DNA from: TMP-24 sp041397305
GTDB lineage: Bacteria > Pseudomonadota > Alphaproteobacteria > Rhodobacterales > Rhodobacteraceae
DNA: 64,000 bases
Direction: 5' to 3'
Assembly: GCA_041397305.1 (NCBI GenBank)
Contig: JAWKWX010000002.1
Span: 248,001 to 312,000 of the forward strand
The notes under the pieces are model-generated. The model worked only from the letters and a program-made list of their open reading frames with translations, ran no database searches and was not told where the DNA came from. Positions 37,510 to 45,961 of this stretch are shown here, piece after piece (within the stretch, counting starts at the first letter, position 1; every line of letters starts with the position of its first letter). A program made the translations under genes and the position numbers.

Positions 37510-39471
37510 ATGTCCAACGATCTCCTCTCCGGCGGGTCCGGCACCTATGACGCCTCCTCGATCGAGGTGCTGGAAGGGCTGGAACCGGTCCGCAAGCGCC
37601 CCGGCATGTATATCGGCGGCACGGACGAACGGGCGCTGCATCACCTGGTGGCCGAAATCCTCGACAATTCGATGGACGAGGCGGTGGCGGGCCACGCCAA
37701 CCGGATCGAGGTGGAGCTGCACGAAGACCACGCCATCACCATCCGCGACAACGGCCGCGGCATGCCCTTCGACCCGCACCCGAAATTCCCCGGCAAGTCG
37801 GCACTGGAAGTGATCCTCTGCACGCTGCATGCCGGCGGCAAGTTCGGCGGCGATGCCTACCAGACCTCGGGGGGCCTGCATGGCGTCGGCGCCTCGGTGG
37901 TCAATGCGCTGTCGGATTCGATGGTCGTGCAGGTCGCCCGCGACCGCAAGATCGTCGAGCAGAGGTTCTCCCGCGGCGTCCCCCTCGGCCCCGTCAGGGA
38001 AATCGGCCAGGCCCCGAACCGCCGCGGCACCACCACCACCTTCCATGCCGACGAACAGATCTTCGGCCACCACCGTTTCAAGCCCGCCCGCATCTTCAAG
38101 ATGGTGCGCTCCAAGGCCTATCTCTTCTCCGGGGTGGAAATCCGCTGGAAATCCGCGATCGCCGACGGCGAAACCCCGCAGGAAGCCACGTTCCACTTCC
38201 CCGGCGGCCTTGCCGATTACCTGTCCGAACAGCTGCAGAAAGCCTCGACCTACGCCGACCGGCCCTTCGCCGGAAAGGTCTCGTTCCAGGAAAAGTTCGG
38301 CGTCCCCGGCCAGGTCGAATGGGCGATCAACTGGACGCCCTCTGTCGACGGCTTCATCCATTCCTACTGCAACACCGTCCCCACGCCGGAGGGTGGCACG
38401 CACGAGGCAGGCTTCTGGGCAGCGGTCCTGAAGGGCATCCGCGCCTATGGCGAACGGGTGAAGAACCGCAAGGCCGACCTCATCACCCGCGAGGACATGG
38501 TCGCGGGCGGCTGCGCGCTGGTTTCCTGCTTCATCCGCGAACCGGAATTCGTGGGCCAGACCAAGGACCGCCTCGCCACGACCGAGGCCGCGCGTCTGGT
38601 CGAGGGCGCCGTCAAGGACCATTTCGACAACTGGCTGGCGTCCGACACCAAATCGGCGGGCGCCATCCTCGATTTCCTCATCCTGCGCGCCGAGGAACGC
38701 CTGCGCCGCCGTCAGGAAAAGGAAACCGCCCGCAAGTCCGCCACCAAGAAGCTGCGGCTCCCCGGCAAGCTTGTCGATTGCTCGTCCGCCACGCGCGAGG
38801 GGACGGAACTCTTCATCGTCGAGGGCGACAGCGCGGGCGGCTCGGCCAAGATGGCGCGCGACCGCACGACGCAGGCCCTCCTGCCCTTGCGCGGCAAGAT
38901 CCTCAACGTCCTTGGCGCGGCCTCCTCGAAGATGGGCCAGAACCAGGAAATCAACGATCTCTGCCAGGCCTTGGGCTGCGGCATCGGCAGCAAGTTCAAC
39001 ATCGACGACCTGCGCTATGAAAAGATCATCATCATGACCGACGCCGATGTCGACGGCGCCCATATCGCCTCGCTTCTGATGACCTTCTTCTTCACCCAGA
39101 TGCGGCCGATGATCGACAAGGGCCACCTCTACCTCGCCTGCCCGCCCCTCTATCGCCTGACGCAGGGCGCGATCCGCCGCTATGTCTCGAACGATGAAGA
39201 GAAGGAATATTGGCTGAAGACCGGCCTCGGGTCGAACCGCGGCGGCAAGATCGACGTCCAGCGCTTCAAGGGATTGGGAGAGATGGACGCCAAGGACCTG
39301 AAGGACACGACCATGAACCCCGAGACGCGGAAACTGATCCGCGTCAGCATCGACGAGGACGAACCGGGCGAAACCTCGGACCTCGTCGAGCGGCTGATGG
39401 GCAAGAAGCCGGAACTGAGGTTCCAGTATATCAGCGAGAACGCGCGGTTCGTGGAAGAGCTGGATGTGTGA
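37510..39471 (+). CDS. parE: DNA topoisomerase IV subunit B
   Basis: A 653-residue ATPase subunit of topoisomerase IV, needed to separate linked daughter chromosomes. The GHKL ATPase start is visible as VRKRPGMYIGG (27-37), AEILDNSMDEAVAG (Mg-binding Asn) and DNGRGMPF. The SGGLHGVGASVVNALS loop follows, then the TOPRIM blocks EGDSAGGSAKM and DADVDGAHI and the C-terminal RFKGLGEMDAKDL. Its length and the absence of the GyrB insert favour ParE over GyrB. ATG 37510 stands 129 bases after the toxin gene. No anomaly. Confidence 0.95.
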   Translation: MSNDLLSGGSGTYDASSIEVLEGLEPVRKRPGMYIGGTDERALHHLVAEILDNSMDEAVAGHANRIEVELHEDHAITIRDNGRGMPFDPHPKFPGKSALEVILCTLHAGGKFGGDAYQTSGGLHGVGASVVNALSDSMVVQVARDRKIVEQRFSRGVPLGPVREIGQAPNRRGTTTTFHADEQIFGHHRFKPARIFKMVRSKAYLFSGVEIRWKSAIADGETPQEATFHFPGGLADYLSEQLQKASTYADRPFAGKVSFQEKFGVPGQVEWAINWTPSVDGFIHSYCNTVPTPEGGTHEAGFWAAVLKGIRAYGERVKNRKADLITREDMVAGGCALVSCFIREPEFVGQTKDRLATTEAARLVEGAVKDHFDNWLASDTKSAGAILDFLILRAEERLRRRQEKETARKSATKKLRLPGKLVDCSSATREGTELFIVEGDSAGGSAKMARDRTTQALLPLRGKILNVLGAASSKMGQNQEINDLCQALGCGIGSKFNIDDLRYEKIIIMTDADVDGAHIASLLMTFFFTQMRPMIDKGHLYLACPPLYRLTQGAIRRYVSNDEEKEYWLKTGLGSNRGGKIDVQRFKGLGEMDAKDLKDTTMNPETRKLIRVSIDEDEPGETSDLVERLMGKKPELRFQYISENARFVEELDV

Positions 39472-39654
39472 GGGGCGGAATGACCTTGGACATAGTTAGA
39501 TAGTTATGATTTCACTGCTTGTGCGATGCTGTTCACCCGGCAAGTGTTTGATCCCGTAACGCCGGTTATCTTTTTTGCGCACCTTCAGCGAGAAGTCGGC
39601 TATTGGAGGGAAAACCGCTCTTGGAGCCAACTGCCGACTTATTCTCTTTAGAGA

Positions 39655-40935
39655 TTAGCCACCAAAGCCGAGTTTCTGAAGCGTCACTCGATCTGGCGCA
39701 CCAGTCGCTGGTATGCCCACAGAGATTTGAAACGCCTTCATTGCATCCTTCGAACCCGCCCCCCATTGACCATCCGGCGTACCGGTGTCGAATCCTCCTG
39801 CATTCAGCAGAGTCTGGATGGCACGGTAGTCGTCTTTTGTCAGTGACAGCGTTGTCCATCCGCAAGCCTCGGCTACTTCTTCAAACGCATCTTTGCCGCC
39901 TGAGAGATCAAAAGCAGCGTCGTGATTCTGACCATTTTTTTCCGTGAGCCGAACAAAAAGGCGTTTTGATTCGTAGATTGAGCGAATGAAGTCCTCCGCA
40001 TCTCGACCGAACAGCCCTGCGCCCTTGTTGCTGGTCAGACCGTTCCATCGTGTTTGTTGCGCGGTCGCATCATCCAATCTAAGAGTGATGTCGAACGTGT
40101 TGCGCCGGAAATCCGGTATCAAGAAATCGTCCTGCACGAAAATGAAAGCGGTTTCCCCCTCGACACAGCGCGCGACAAGCGCTGTCAGCCCAGCGTAGTC
40201 TGAAGGGTTGTAGGCGGAATAATTCACAGCGGTAATCTGAAGGCTGTCGTCGACGGCCGCATGTTCCGTCTTGATCGCCCACCAACCCGAGATCCGATCA
40301 CCTTCCTTGTGAGCCTGCTCGAAGGCTGCCATGGAATAGTCGATGTCGGGAAACTCCGGATCAGCCCAAGGAACACCACTGACGGCAGATGTCCCTTCTT
40401 CGGCCGTAGCGGCAGGGCTTTCAGAAACTGCAGGTTCAACGGCGGCAGCAGGTGCGGCAGGGACAGGGAAGGCGATACCGTATTTTGCTTGTAAATAGCC
40501 CATTTGAAGCTGTGCGAGGGTCAGCTTCTCGGTTTCTGCCCGACTCAAGGCAAGGGCTTGAACAAGTCCCCCACCTTGCGCCGCTTCATTTTCTGCCTCG
40601 TCGATACGCTGTTGCGTCGAAGCCATTTCCCCCAGAAGCTGCTGAGCTCGGACCTCATCTGGCTGGGTCGCAGAAACAGTGACCTCAACTATCGCGCCAC
40701 CGCTTTCAGCATTAATTCGATTCTCGATTAACGTTTTCGACAGAAGCAGAGCCTCAAGGCGCGCCTCCGCCAGACCCTTAATTAACCCGCCGTCGTAAAG
40801 AACTATTTTCGCCTGAACGTCGGCGATCTGCTGTTCAATCGTCGCCAACTCAGACGCCAAAGGGTCACTGGTCTGGGCGATGCCCCCGGTCGCAACACAA
40901 ATGGCAAAGGCTATGGATGTCGGCAGGATGCGCAT
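39655..40935 (-). CDS. Secreted coiled-coil protein with TagO/VasI-like and peptidoglycan-binding domains
   Basis: A 426-residue protein starting at ATG 40935 (GGAG eight bases before) with a signal peptide (MRILPTSIAFAICVATGGIAQ). A helical, coiled-coil-like stretch (about 25-145) and a Pro/Ala linker come next. The middle domain (about 225-365: VARCVEGETAFIFVQDDFLI...ITLRLDD...FIRSIYESKRLFVRLTEKNG...FEEVAEACGW) resembles TagO/VasI proteins of type VI secretion clusters. A C-terminal PG_binding_1 domain (IQTLLNAGGFDTGTPDGQWGAGSKDAMKAFQ) ends it. No type VI genes are in the window. The base composition is clearly more AT-rich than its neighbours, which points to lateral transfer. Exact function unknown. 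Confidence 0.75.
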   Translation of the reverse strand: MRILPTSIAFAICVATGGIAQTSDPLASELATIEQQIADVQAKIVLYDGGLIKGLAEARLEALLLSKTLIENRINAESGGAIVEVTVSATQPDEVRAQQLLGEMASTQQRIDEAENEAAQGGGLVQALALSRAETEKLTLAQLQMGYLQAKYGIAFPVPAAPAAAVEPAVSESPAATAEEGTSAVSGVPWADPEFPDIDYSMAAFEQAHKEGDRISGWWAIKTEHAAVDDSLQITAVNYSAYNPSDYAGLTALVARCVEGETAFIFVQDDFLIPDFRRNTFDITLRLDDATAQQTRWNGLTSNKGAGLFGRDAEDFIRSIYESKRLFVRLTEKNGQNHDAAFDLSGGKDAFEEVAEACGWTTLSLTKDDYRAIQTLLNAGGFDTGTPDGQWGAGSKDAMKAFQISVGIPATGAPDRVTLQKLGFGG

Positions 40936-41296
40936 ATCAATATCTCCACTTGCTACAAATACTATTATTCTCGTCAAAGTTGTTCAAGCCAAACCTACTT
41001 GTACCTTTCTCCAATCCAAATGCACACGCTGCAGCCGGGAGTGGGGATAGCGTGCGTCCGCACACGAACCCCACCCATTATCCACCCCAACCACGCCCCC
41101 CACACCCGCCTTGCCCCCGGCCCGCACAGGCCTAGACTCCGCCGCACAGGCCGAAGGGCCCGGGCCATCGCCCCGCCCCCCGCCTGCTGCCCATCGGGAT
41201 CACCGCCCGGGCCCTCTGGCCCGGCCCTCTGACACCCCCCTGAGCATCGATCCGGTCGGCATCCGCCGGGCGGACCTCTTCGCGAAAGGGAAGACC
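40936..41296. other. Gap before the small basic protein, copy A; duplication begins inside
   Basis: The first ~160 bases are AT-rich upstream sequence of the leftward TagO-like gene. From about 41100 the sequence becomes C-rich and is the start of the segmental duplication (CACACCCGCCTTGCCC). A GGGCCCTCTGGCCCGGCCCTC stretch near 41210 could form a hairpin. No gene is seen before 41297. Confidence 0.6.
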
Positions 41297-41653
41297 ATGT
41301 CCAAGGACAAGAACCGCGGCAACCGCGAGGCCAAGAAACCGAAGAAGGACAAGCCCAAGGTGTCGGCCACCGCCAACACCGGCACGGACAAGGCCGATAC
41401 GGTCATCGGCGGCAAGAAGATCAAGTAGAGCCCTCCCGGCGTCCCCGCGACAGCCGCCGGACCGGGGAAGGCCGGCGCTTGGGGCGGGGTGGCGCGGATG
41501 GCCCGCCCCTGTCGGGACGGATGCCATACGCTGTCGGGACGGATGCGGGACGGATGCGGGACGGCGGTTTCGGCCCGCCGGCCGCCCCCGGCCCGCCCTC
41601 AGCCGTCGGCATGGAAGAAGTCATGGACGGTCTGCGCCATCGTCTCCGATATG
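41100..41653 (+). repeat. Segmental duplication, copy A (small basic protein plus uvrC tail)
   Basis: This 554-base segment is nearly identical to 54653-55196 (544 bases). Differences seen are a few substitutions, one C in a homopolymer, an extra 11-base unit GGATGCGGGAC near 41550 and a short divergent patch next to it. It contains the small basic protein gene and, at 41599-41653, the last codons of uvrC on the minus strand (ISETMAQTVHDFFHADG plus stop). It stops exactly where the complete IS begins at 41654. Confidence 0.92.
41297..41428 (+). CDS. Small lysine-rich conserved protein, copy A
   Basis: A 43-residue, strongly basic protein (MSKDKNRGNREAKKPKKDKP...IGGKKIK). The N-terminal half carries nine Lys and three Arg; the rest is Thr/Ala-rich. 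Proteins of this kind are widespread in alphaproteobacteria as short hypotheticals. There is no membrane segment. The identical protein is encoded at 54851-54982. A ribosome site AGGGAAGA lies just upstream of the ATG. Its role is unknown; the charge suggests contact with nucleic acid or ribosome. Confidence 0.75.
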   Translation: MSKDKNRGNREAKKPKKDKPKVSATANTGTDKADTVIGGKKIK

Positions 41654-42664
41654 TGTTTGATCCCACGGTTTGATGGTGTGATCCTTTCGCAGGGATGGAA
41701 GGAAGCACTATGGGACAAGTTCGTCACGGGAGCGCCACGACCACGCACGCTGTCAGAGCAGCAATACAGCGATCGCAAGCTTCGCTCGCGCAGCTGAGCC
41801 GGGAGCTGGGTATCAACCCGAAGACGGTGGCGAAGTGGCGGAAGCGGGCGACAGTGGAGGACATGAAGACCGGACCGTCGGAGCCGCGGTCCACCGTTCT
41901 GACCGAGGCCGAGGAAGCGGCGGTTGTCGCGTTCCGGCGCCATACGCTGCTTCCGCTGGACGACTGCCTCTATGCTCTGCAGCCCTCGATCCCGCACCTG
42001 ACACGGTCGGCTTTGCACAGGTGCCTGCAGCGTCATGGCATCTCGCGCCTGCCGGATGTCGAAGGCGACAAGCCCAAGCGCCAGAAGTTCAAGCGCTACC
42101 CCATCGGCTTCTTTCATATCGACATTGCCGAGGTGCAGACGGCCGAGGGCAAGCTGTTTCTCTTCGTGGGCATCGACCGGACAGCCAAGTTCGCTGTCGC
42201 CCAACTCGTTGCAACGGCTGACAGGAAAACGGCCTGGGAGTTCCTCCAGCACATGCTCGAGGCCGTGCCCTACCAGGTCCACACGGTCCTGACCGACAAC
42301 GGAATCCAGTTCGCAGAGCAGCCCCGAAACCGGAACACCATCTACTCCCGGCCGATGCGCTTCGACATGATCTGCGAGGCCAACGGGATCGAGCACCGGC
42401 TGACCAAGCCCAACCACCCGTGGACCAACGGCCAAGTCGAGCGGATGAACCGCACCATCAAGGACGCGACGGTCAAGCGCTTCCACTACGAGAACCACGA
42501 CCAGCTTCGGACGCACCTCGCCGACTTCATGGCAGCCTACAACTTTGCCCGAAGGCTCAAGACCCTCGGCGGCCTCACGCCCTACGAATACATCTGCAAG
42601 GTCTGGACCTCAGAGCCGGATCGATTCATCTTAGACCCGATCCACCAGATGCCGGGACTGAACA
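41654..42664 (+). mobile_element. Complete IS481-family insertion sequence, 1011 bp
   Basis: The element runs from TGTTTGATCCCA (41654) to ...GGGACTGAACA (42664); the right end read backwards is TGTTCAGTCCCG, giving imperfect terminal inverted repeats that start with TGT as in IS481. It encodes one transposase that fills the element. The left junction interrupts the duplicated uvrC tail precisely after GATATG. No clear target duplication is seen: the left flank is CGATATG and the right flank is CTTAGTCGG. Confidence 0.88.
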
Positions 42665-42669
42665 CTTAG
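41710..42669 (+). CDS. IS481 family transposase
   Basis: A 319-residue DDE transposase beginning MGQVRHGSATTTHAVRAAIQ; an in-frame ATG five codons earlier is possible, but GGAAGG precedes this one. An N-terminal helix-turn-helix (LAQLSRELGINPKTVAKWRKR, about 27-47) is followed by the RNase H-like core, with Asp in FFHIDIAEV, Asp in VLTDNGIQF and Glu in HPWTNGQVERMNRTIKDATV. All three catalytic residues are present and the frame is unbroken, so it is probably active. The TAG stop lies three to five bases beyond the terminal repeat, so it is supplied by flanking DNA. Confidence 0.93.
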   Translation: MGQVRHGSATTTHAVRAAIQRSQASLAQLSRELGINPKTVAKWRKRATVEDMKTGPSEPRSTVLTEAEEAAVVAFRRHTLLPLDDCLYALQPSIPHLTRSALHRCLQRHGISRLPDVEGDKPKRQKFKRYPIGFFHIDIAEVQTAEGKLFLFVGIDRTAKFAVAQLVATADRKTAWEFLQHMLEAVPYQVHTVLTDNGIQFAEQPRNRNTIYSRPMRFDMICEANGIEHRLTKPNHPWTNGQVERMNRTIKDATVKRFHYENHDQLRTHLADFMAAYNFARRLKTLGGLTPYEYICKVWTSEPDRFILDPIHQMPGLNT

Positions 42670-42844
42670 TCGGCAAGAATCTCGAATGTGAGGGCAAGAT
42701 ATCACATTTAAGGGCAGTGCCGTGCCTAAGGGCAACGCCGTGCCGTTGATCTTGTTGGATTTGCTGTCTCATGGTGAAGGGCTACGTGACCGTGGATTTT
42801 GGCAGGGCGCCCGACGGTACATGACCGAGCGCGGCCGTATTTTT

Positions 42845-45800
42845 TTATGCCTTCGGCAACCTGCGCCCCTTGATCATCGCATAGACGGCCGGGATCACGA
42901 CCAGCGTCAGGATGGTGGACGACACCATGCCGCCGATCATCGGCACGGCAATGCGGCTCATCACCTCGGACCCTGTGCCATGCGCCCAGAGGATCGGCAT
43001 CAGGCCTGCCATGATGGCGACGACGGTCATCATCTTGGGCCGCACCCGTTCCACCGCGCCGATCATGATCGCAGCGTCCAGATCGGCGTGCGTGAAGGCG
43101 CGGCCCGCGCGGGCGACCTCGGCCCGGCGTTCGACAAGGGCGTGGTCGAGATAGATCAGCATGATCACCCCGGTTTCCGCCGCGACCCCGGCCAGGGCGA
43201 TGAAGCCGACCGCCACGGCAACCGAGAGGTTGAACGCCATCCACCACATCAGCCAGACGCCGCCCACCAGCGCGAAGGGCAGCGACAGCATCACGATCAG
43301 CGTCTCCGTCAGCCTGCGGAAGTTGAGGAACAAAAGCAGGAAGATCACCGCCAGCGTGATCGGCACCACGATGGCCAGCCGCGCCTTGGCGCGCTCCAGG
43401 TATTCGAACTGCCCGCTCCAGCCCAATGAGTAGCCCGGAGGCAATGTCACCTCGCCTGCCACGGCGGCCTGTGCCTCGGCGACATAGCCGCCCAGATCGC
43501 GGCCTGCGATATCGACGAAGATATAAACCGCCAACTGCCCGTTCTCGGTGCGGATCGACGTGGCACCCCGGGTGCGTTCGACCTTTGCCACCTCGCCCAG
43601 GGGCACGGCGCCGCCGCCGGGCAGCGCTACCTGCACTTCGCGCGCGATGGCGTCGGGGTCCTGCCGCAGCGCCGCCGGATAGCGCAGCGCCACATTATAA
43701 CGCTCGCGCCCTTCCACGGTCTGGGTGATCGCCTCGGCCCCCAAGGCCATGGCGATCACCTCCTGCACGTCCTGGATCGACAGGCCGTAACGCGCCAGTC
43801 GCGCGCGGTCGGGCACGATATCAAGGTAGTAGCCGCCAATGACCCTTTCGGCATAGGCGCTGGTGGTGCCGGGAACGGTGCGCAACACCGCCTCGACCTC
43901 GCGCGCAATGCGCTCCATCTCGGTCAGGTCGGTGCCGAAGACCTTTACCCCCACCGGCGTGCGGATCCCGGTGGCGAGCATGTCGATGCGGGCGCGGATC
44001 GGCTGGGTCCAGGCGTTCGACACGCCGGGGAATTGCAGCGCGGCATCCATTTCGACCCGCAGGCTTTCCATCGTGACGCCGGGGCGCCATTCATCTTTCG
44101 GTTTCAACTGGATGATCGTCTCGAACATCTCGGTCGGCGCCGGGTCGGTCGCCGTCAACGCGCGGCCCGCCTTGCCAAAGACCGTCTCGACCTCGGGGAA
44201 GCTTCGGATGATGCGGTCCTGCATCTGCATGAGCTCCGCTGCCTTGGTGACCGACAGGCCGGGCAAGGTGGTCGGCATGTACATCATCGTGCCTTCGTCC
44301 AGCGCGGGCATGAACTCGGACCCCAGTTGCCGCGCGGGCCAGATGGTGGCCACCAATGCCACGAAGGCCAGCAGGATCGTCAGCACCCGCGCCCGCAGCA
44401 CCCATGCGATGATCGGGCGATAGAGGGCGATCAGGACGCGGTTCACCGGGTTCTTGTGTTCCGGCACGATCCGTCCACGCACGCAGATCACCATCAGCGC
44501 GGGCACCAGCGTCACCGACAACAGCGCCGCCGCCGCCATAGCAAAGGTCTTGGTCGCGGCCAGGGGGCCGAAGAGCCGCCCCTCCTGCCCTTCCAGCGCG
44601 AAGATCGGCAGGAAGGATACGGTGATGATGAGAAGGCTGAAGAACAGGGCCGGGCCAACCTCGGACGCGGCTTCGATCAGCACTTCGACCCTTGGCTTGC
44701 CGGGTTCCGCCCGTTCCAGATGCTTGTGGGCGTTTTCGATCATCACGATGGCGGCGTCGATCATTGCGCCGATGGCAATGGCGATGCCGCCAAGCGACAT
44801 GATATTGGCCCCGATGCCAAGGGCGCGCATGGCGGTGAAGGCCATCAAGAGGCCAACGGGCAGCATGATGATTGCCACCAGCGAAGAGCGGACGTGTAGC
44901 AGGAACAGGAACGTGACCGCGGCGACGACCAGACTTTCCTCGGTCAGCGTCCTGCGCAGGGTCTCTATGGCAGACTGGATCAGGCTCGACCGGTCGTAAA
45001 CCGTCACGATCTCCGCCCCCTCGGGCAGGCTTTGCGCGATTGCCTCGACTTCGGCCTTGGCGTTGTCGATCACATCCAGCGCATTGGCCCCCACCCGTTG
45101 CAGCACGATGCCGCTGGCGACCTCGCCCTCGCCGTCCAGTTCCGCGATGCCCCGGCGTTCGTCCGGCACGATCTCGACCCGCGCCACGTCGCGCAAGAGG
45201 ACCGGCACGCCCCCTTCGGCGCGGATCGGAACCATCTCAAGGTCGGCGATCCCGTCCAGATAGCCGCGCCCGCGCACCATGAATTCGAACTCCGACAGCT
45301 CGACCGTGCGCCCGCCAGTGTCCATGTTGCTGGCTGCAACCGCCGCGCCGATCTCGGACAATGTGATGCCAAGCGCCCGCATCCGCACCGGATCGACGGT
45401 GATCGAGTATTGTTTGACGAACCCGCCGACGCTGGCCACTTCCGACACGCCGTCCGCACGGCTGATCGCAAAGCGCATCACCCAGTCCTGCAGGGACCGC
45501 AGTTCGGCAAGGCTGAGGTTCTCGCCCTTCAGCGCGTATTGATAGACCCAGCCCACGCCCGTGGCATCGGGCCCAAGCGCAGGCGTTACGCCTTCGGGCA
45601 GCCGCGCCGCGGCGGCGTTCAGATATTCCAGAACGCGGGACCGCGCCCAATAGGGGTCCACCCCATCCTCGAAAATGACGTAGACGAAAGAGATGCCGAA
45701 GAACGAGAACCCCCGCACCACGCGCGATTTCGGCACGGTCAGCATGGCCGAGGTCAGGGGATAGGTCACCTGATCCTCGACCACCTGCGGGGCCTGTCCG

Positions 45801-45961
45801 GGATATTCGGTCAGCACGATCACCTGCACGTCGGACAGGTCGGGGATGGCGTCGATCGGCAGCGTCCGCAGCGACCAGAGACCCGCCGCCACCGTGAAGG
45901 CGGTGGCGAAGAGCACAAGCAGGATGTTGCGGGCCGACCACGCGATGATGCGGGCGATCAT
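42845..45961 (-). CDS. cusA: Cu(I)/Ag(I) efflux RND pump, CusA-type
   Basis: A 1038-residue inner-membrane RND transporter of the heavy-metal (HME) group, which drives metal out by proton antiport. The methionine triad that selects monovalent copper and silver is conserved: M562 (YMPTT), M612 (TEMFET) and M661 (IDMLATG). The spacing of 50 and 49 equals that of E. coli CusA (573, 623, 672). The SLGGIAIAIGAMIDAAIVMIEN segment has the proton-relay acidic residue of TM4, and MALGVAAETG-type HME signatures occur near the end. Its ATG overlaps the cusB stop by four bases. The 180-base spacer to the IS holds no gene. No outer-membrane partner is nearby. Confidence 0.94.
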   Translation of the reverse strand: MIARIIAWSARNILLVLFATAFTVAAGLWSLRTLPIDAIPDLSDVQVIVLTEYPGQAPQVVEDQVTYPLTSAMLTVPKSRVVRGFSFFGISFVYVIFEDGVDPYWARSRVLEYLNAAAARLPEGVTPALGPDATGVGWVYQYALKGENLSLAELRSLQDWVMRFAISRADGVSEVASVGGFVKQYSITVDPVRMRALGITLSEIGAAVAASNMDTGGRTVELSEFEFMVRGRGYLDGIADLEMVPIRAEGGVPVLLRDVARVEIVPDERRGIAELDGEGEVASGIVLQRVGANALDVIDNAKAEVEAIAQSLPEGAEIVTVYDRSSLIQSAIETLRRTLTEESLVVAAVTFLFLLHVRSSLVAIIMLPVGLLMAFTAMRALGIGANIMSLGGIAIAIGAMIDAAIVMIENAHKHLERAEPGKPRVEVLIEAASEVGPALFFSLLIITVSFLPIFALEGQEGRLFGPLAATKTFAMAAAALLSVTLVPALMVICVRGRIVPEHKNPVNRVLIALYRPIIAWVLRARVLTILLAFVALVATIWPARQLGSEFMPALDEGTMMYMPTTLPGLSVTKAAELMQMQDRIIRSFPEVETVFGKAGRALTATDPAPTEMFETIIQLKPKDEWRPGVTMESLRVEMDAALQFPGVSNAWTQPIRARIDMLATGIRTPVGVKVFGTDLTEMERIAREVEAVLRTVPGTTSAYAERVIGGYYLDIVPDRARLARYGLSIQDVQEVIAMALGAEAITQTVEGRERYNVALRYPAALRQDPDAIAREVQVALPGGGAVPLGEVAKVERTRGATSIRTENGQLAVYIFVDIAGRDLGGYVAEAQAAVAGEVTLPPGYSLGWSGQFEYLERAKARLAIVVPITLAVIFLLLFLNFRRLTETLIVMLSLPFALVGGVWLMWWMAFNLSVAVAVGFIALAGVAAETGVIMLIYLDHALVERRAEVARAGRAFTHADLDAAIMIGAVERVRPKMMTVVAIMAGLMPILWAHGTGSEVMSRIAVPMIGGMVSSTILTLVVIPAVYAMIKGRRLPKA

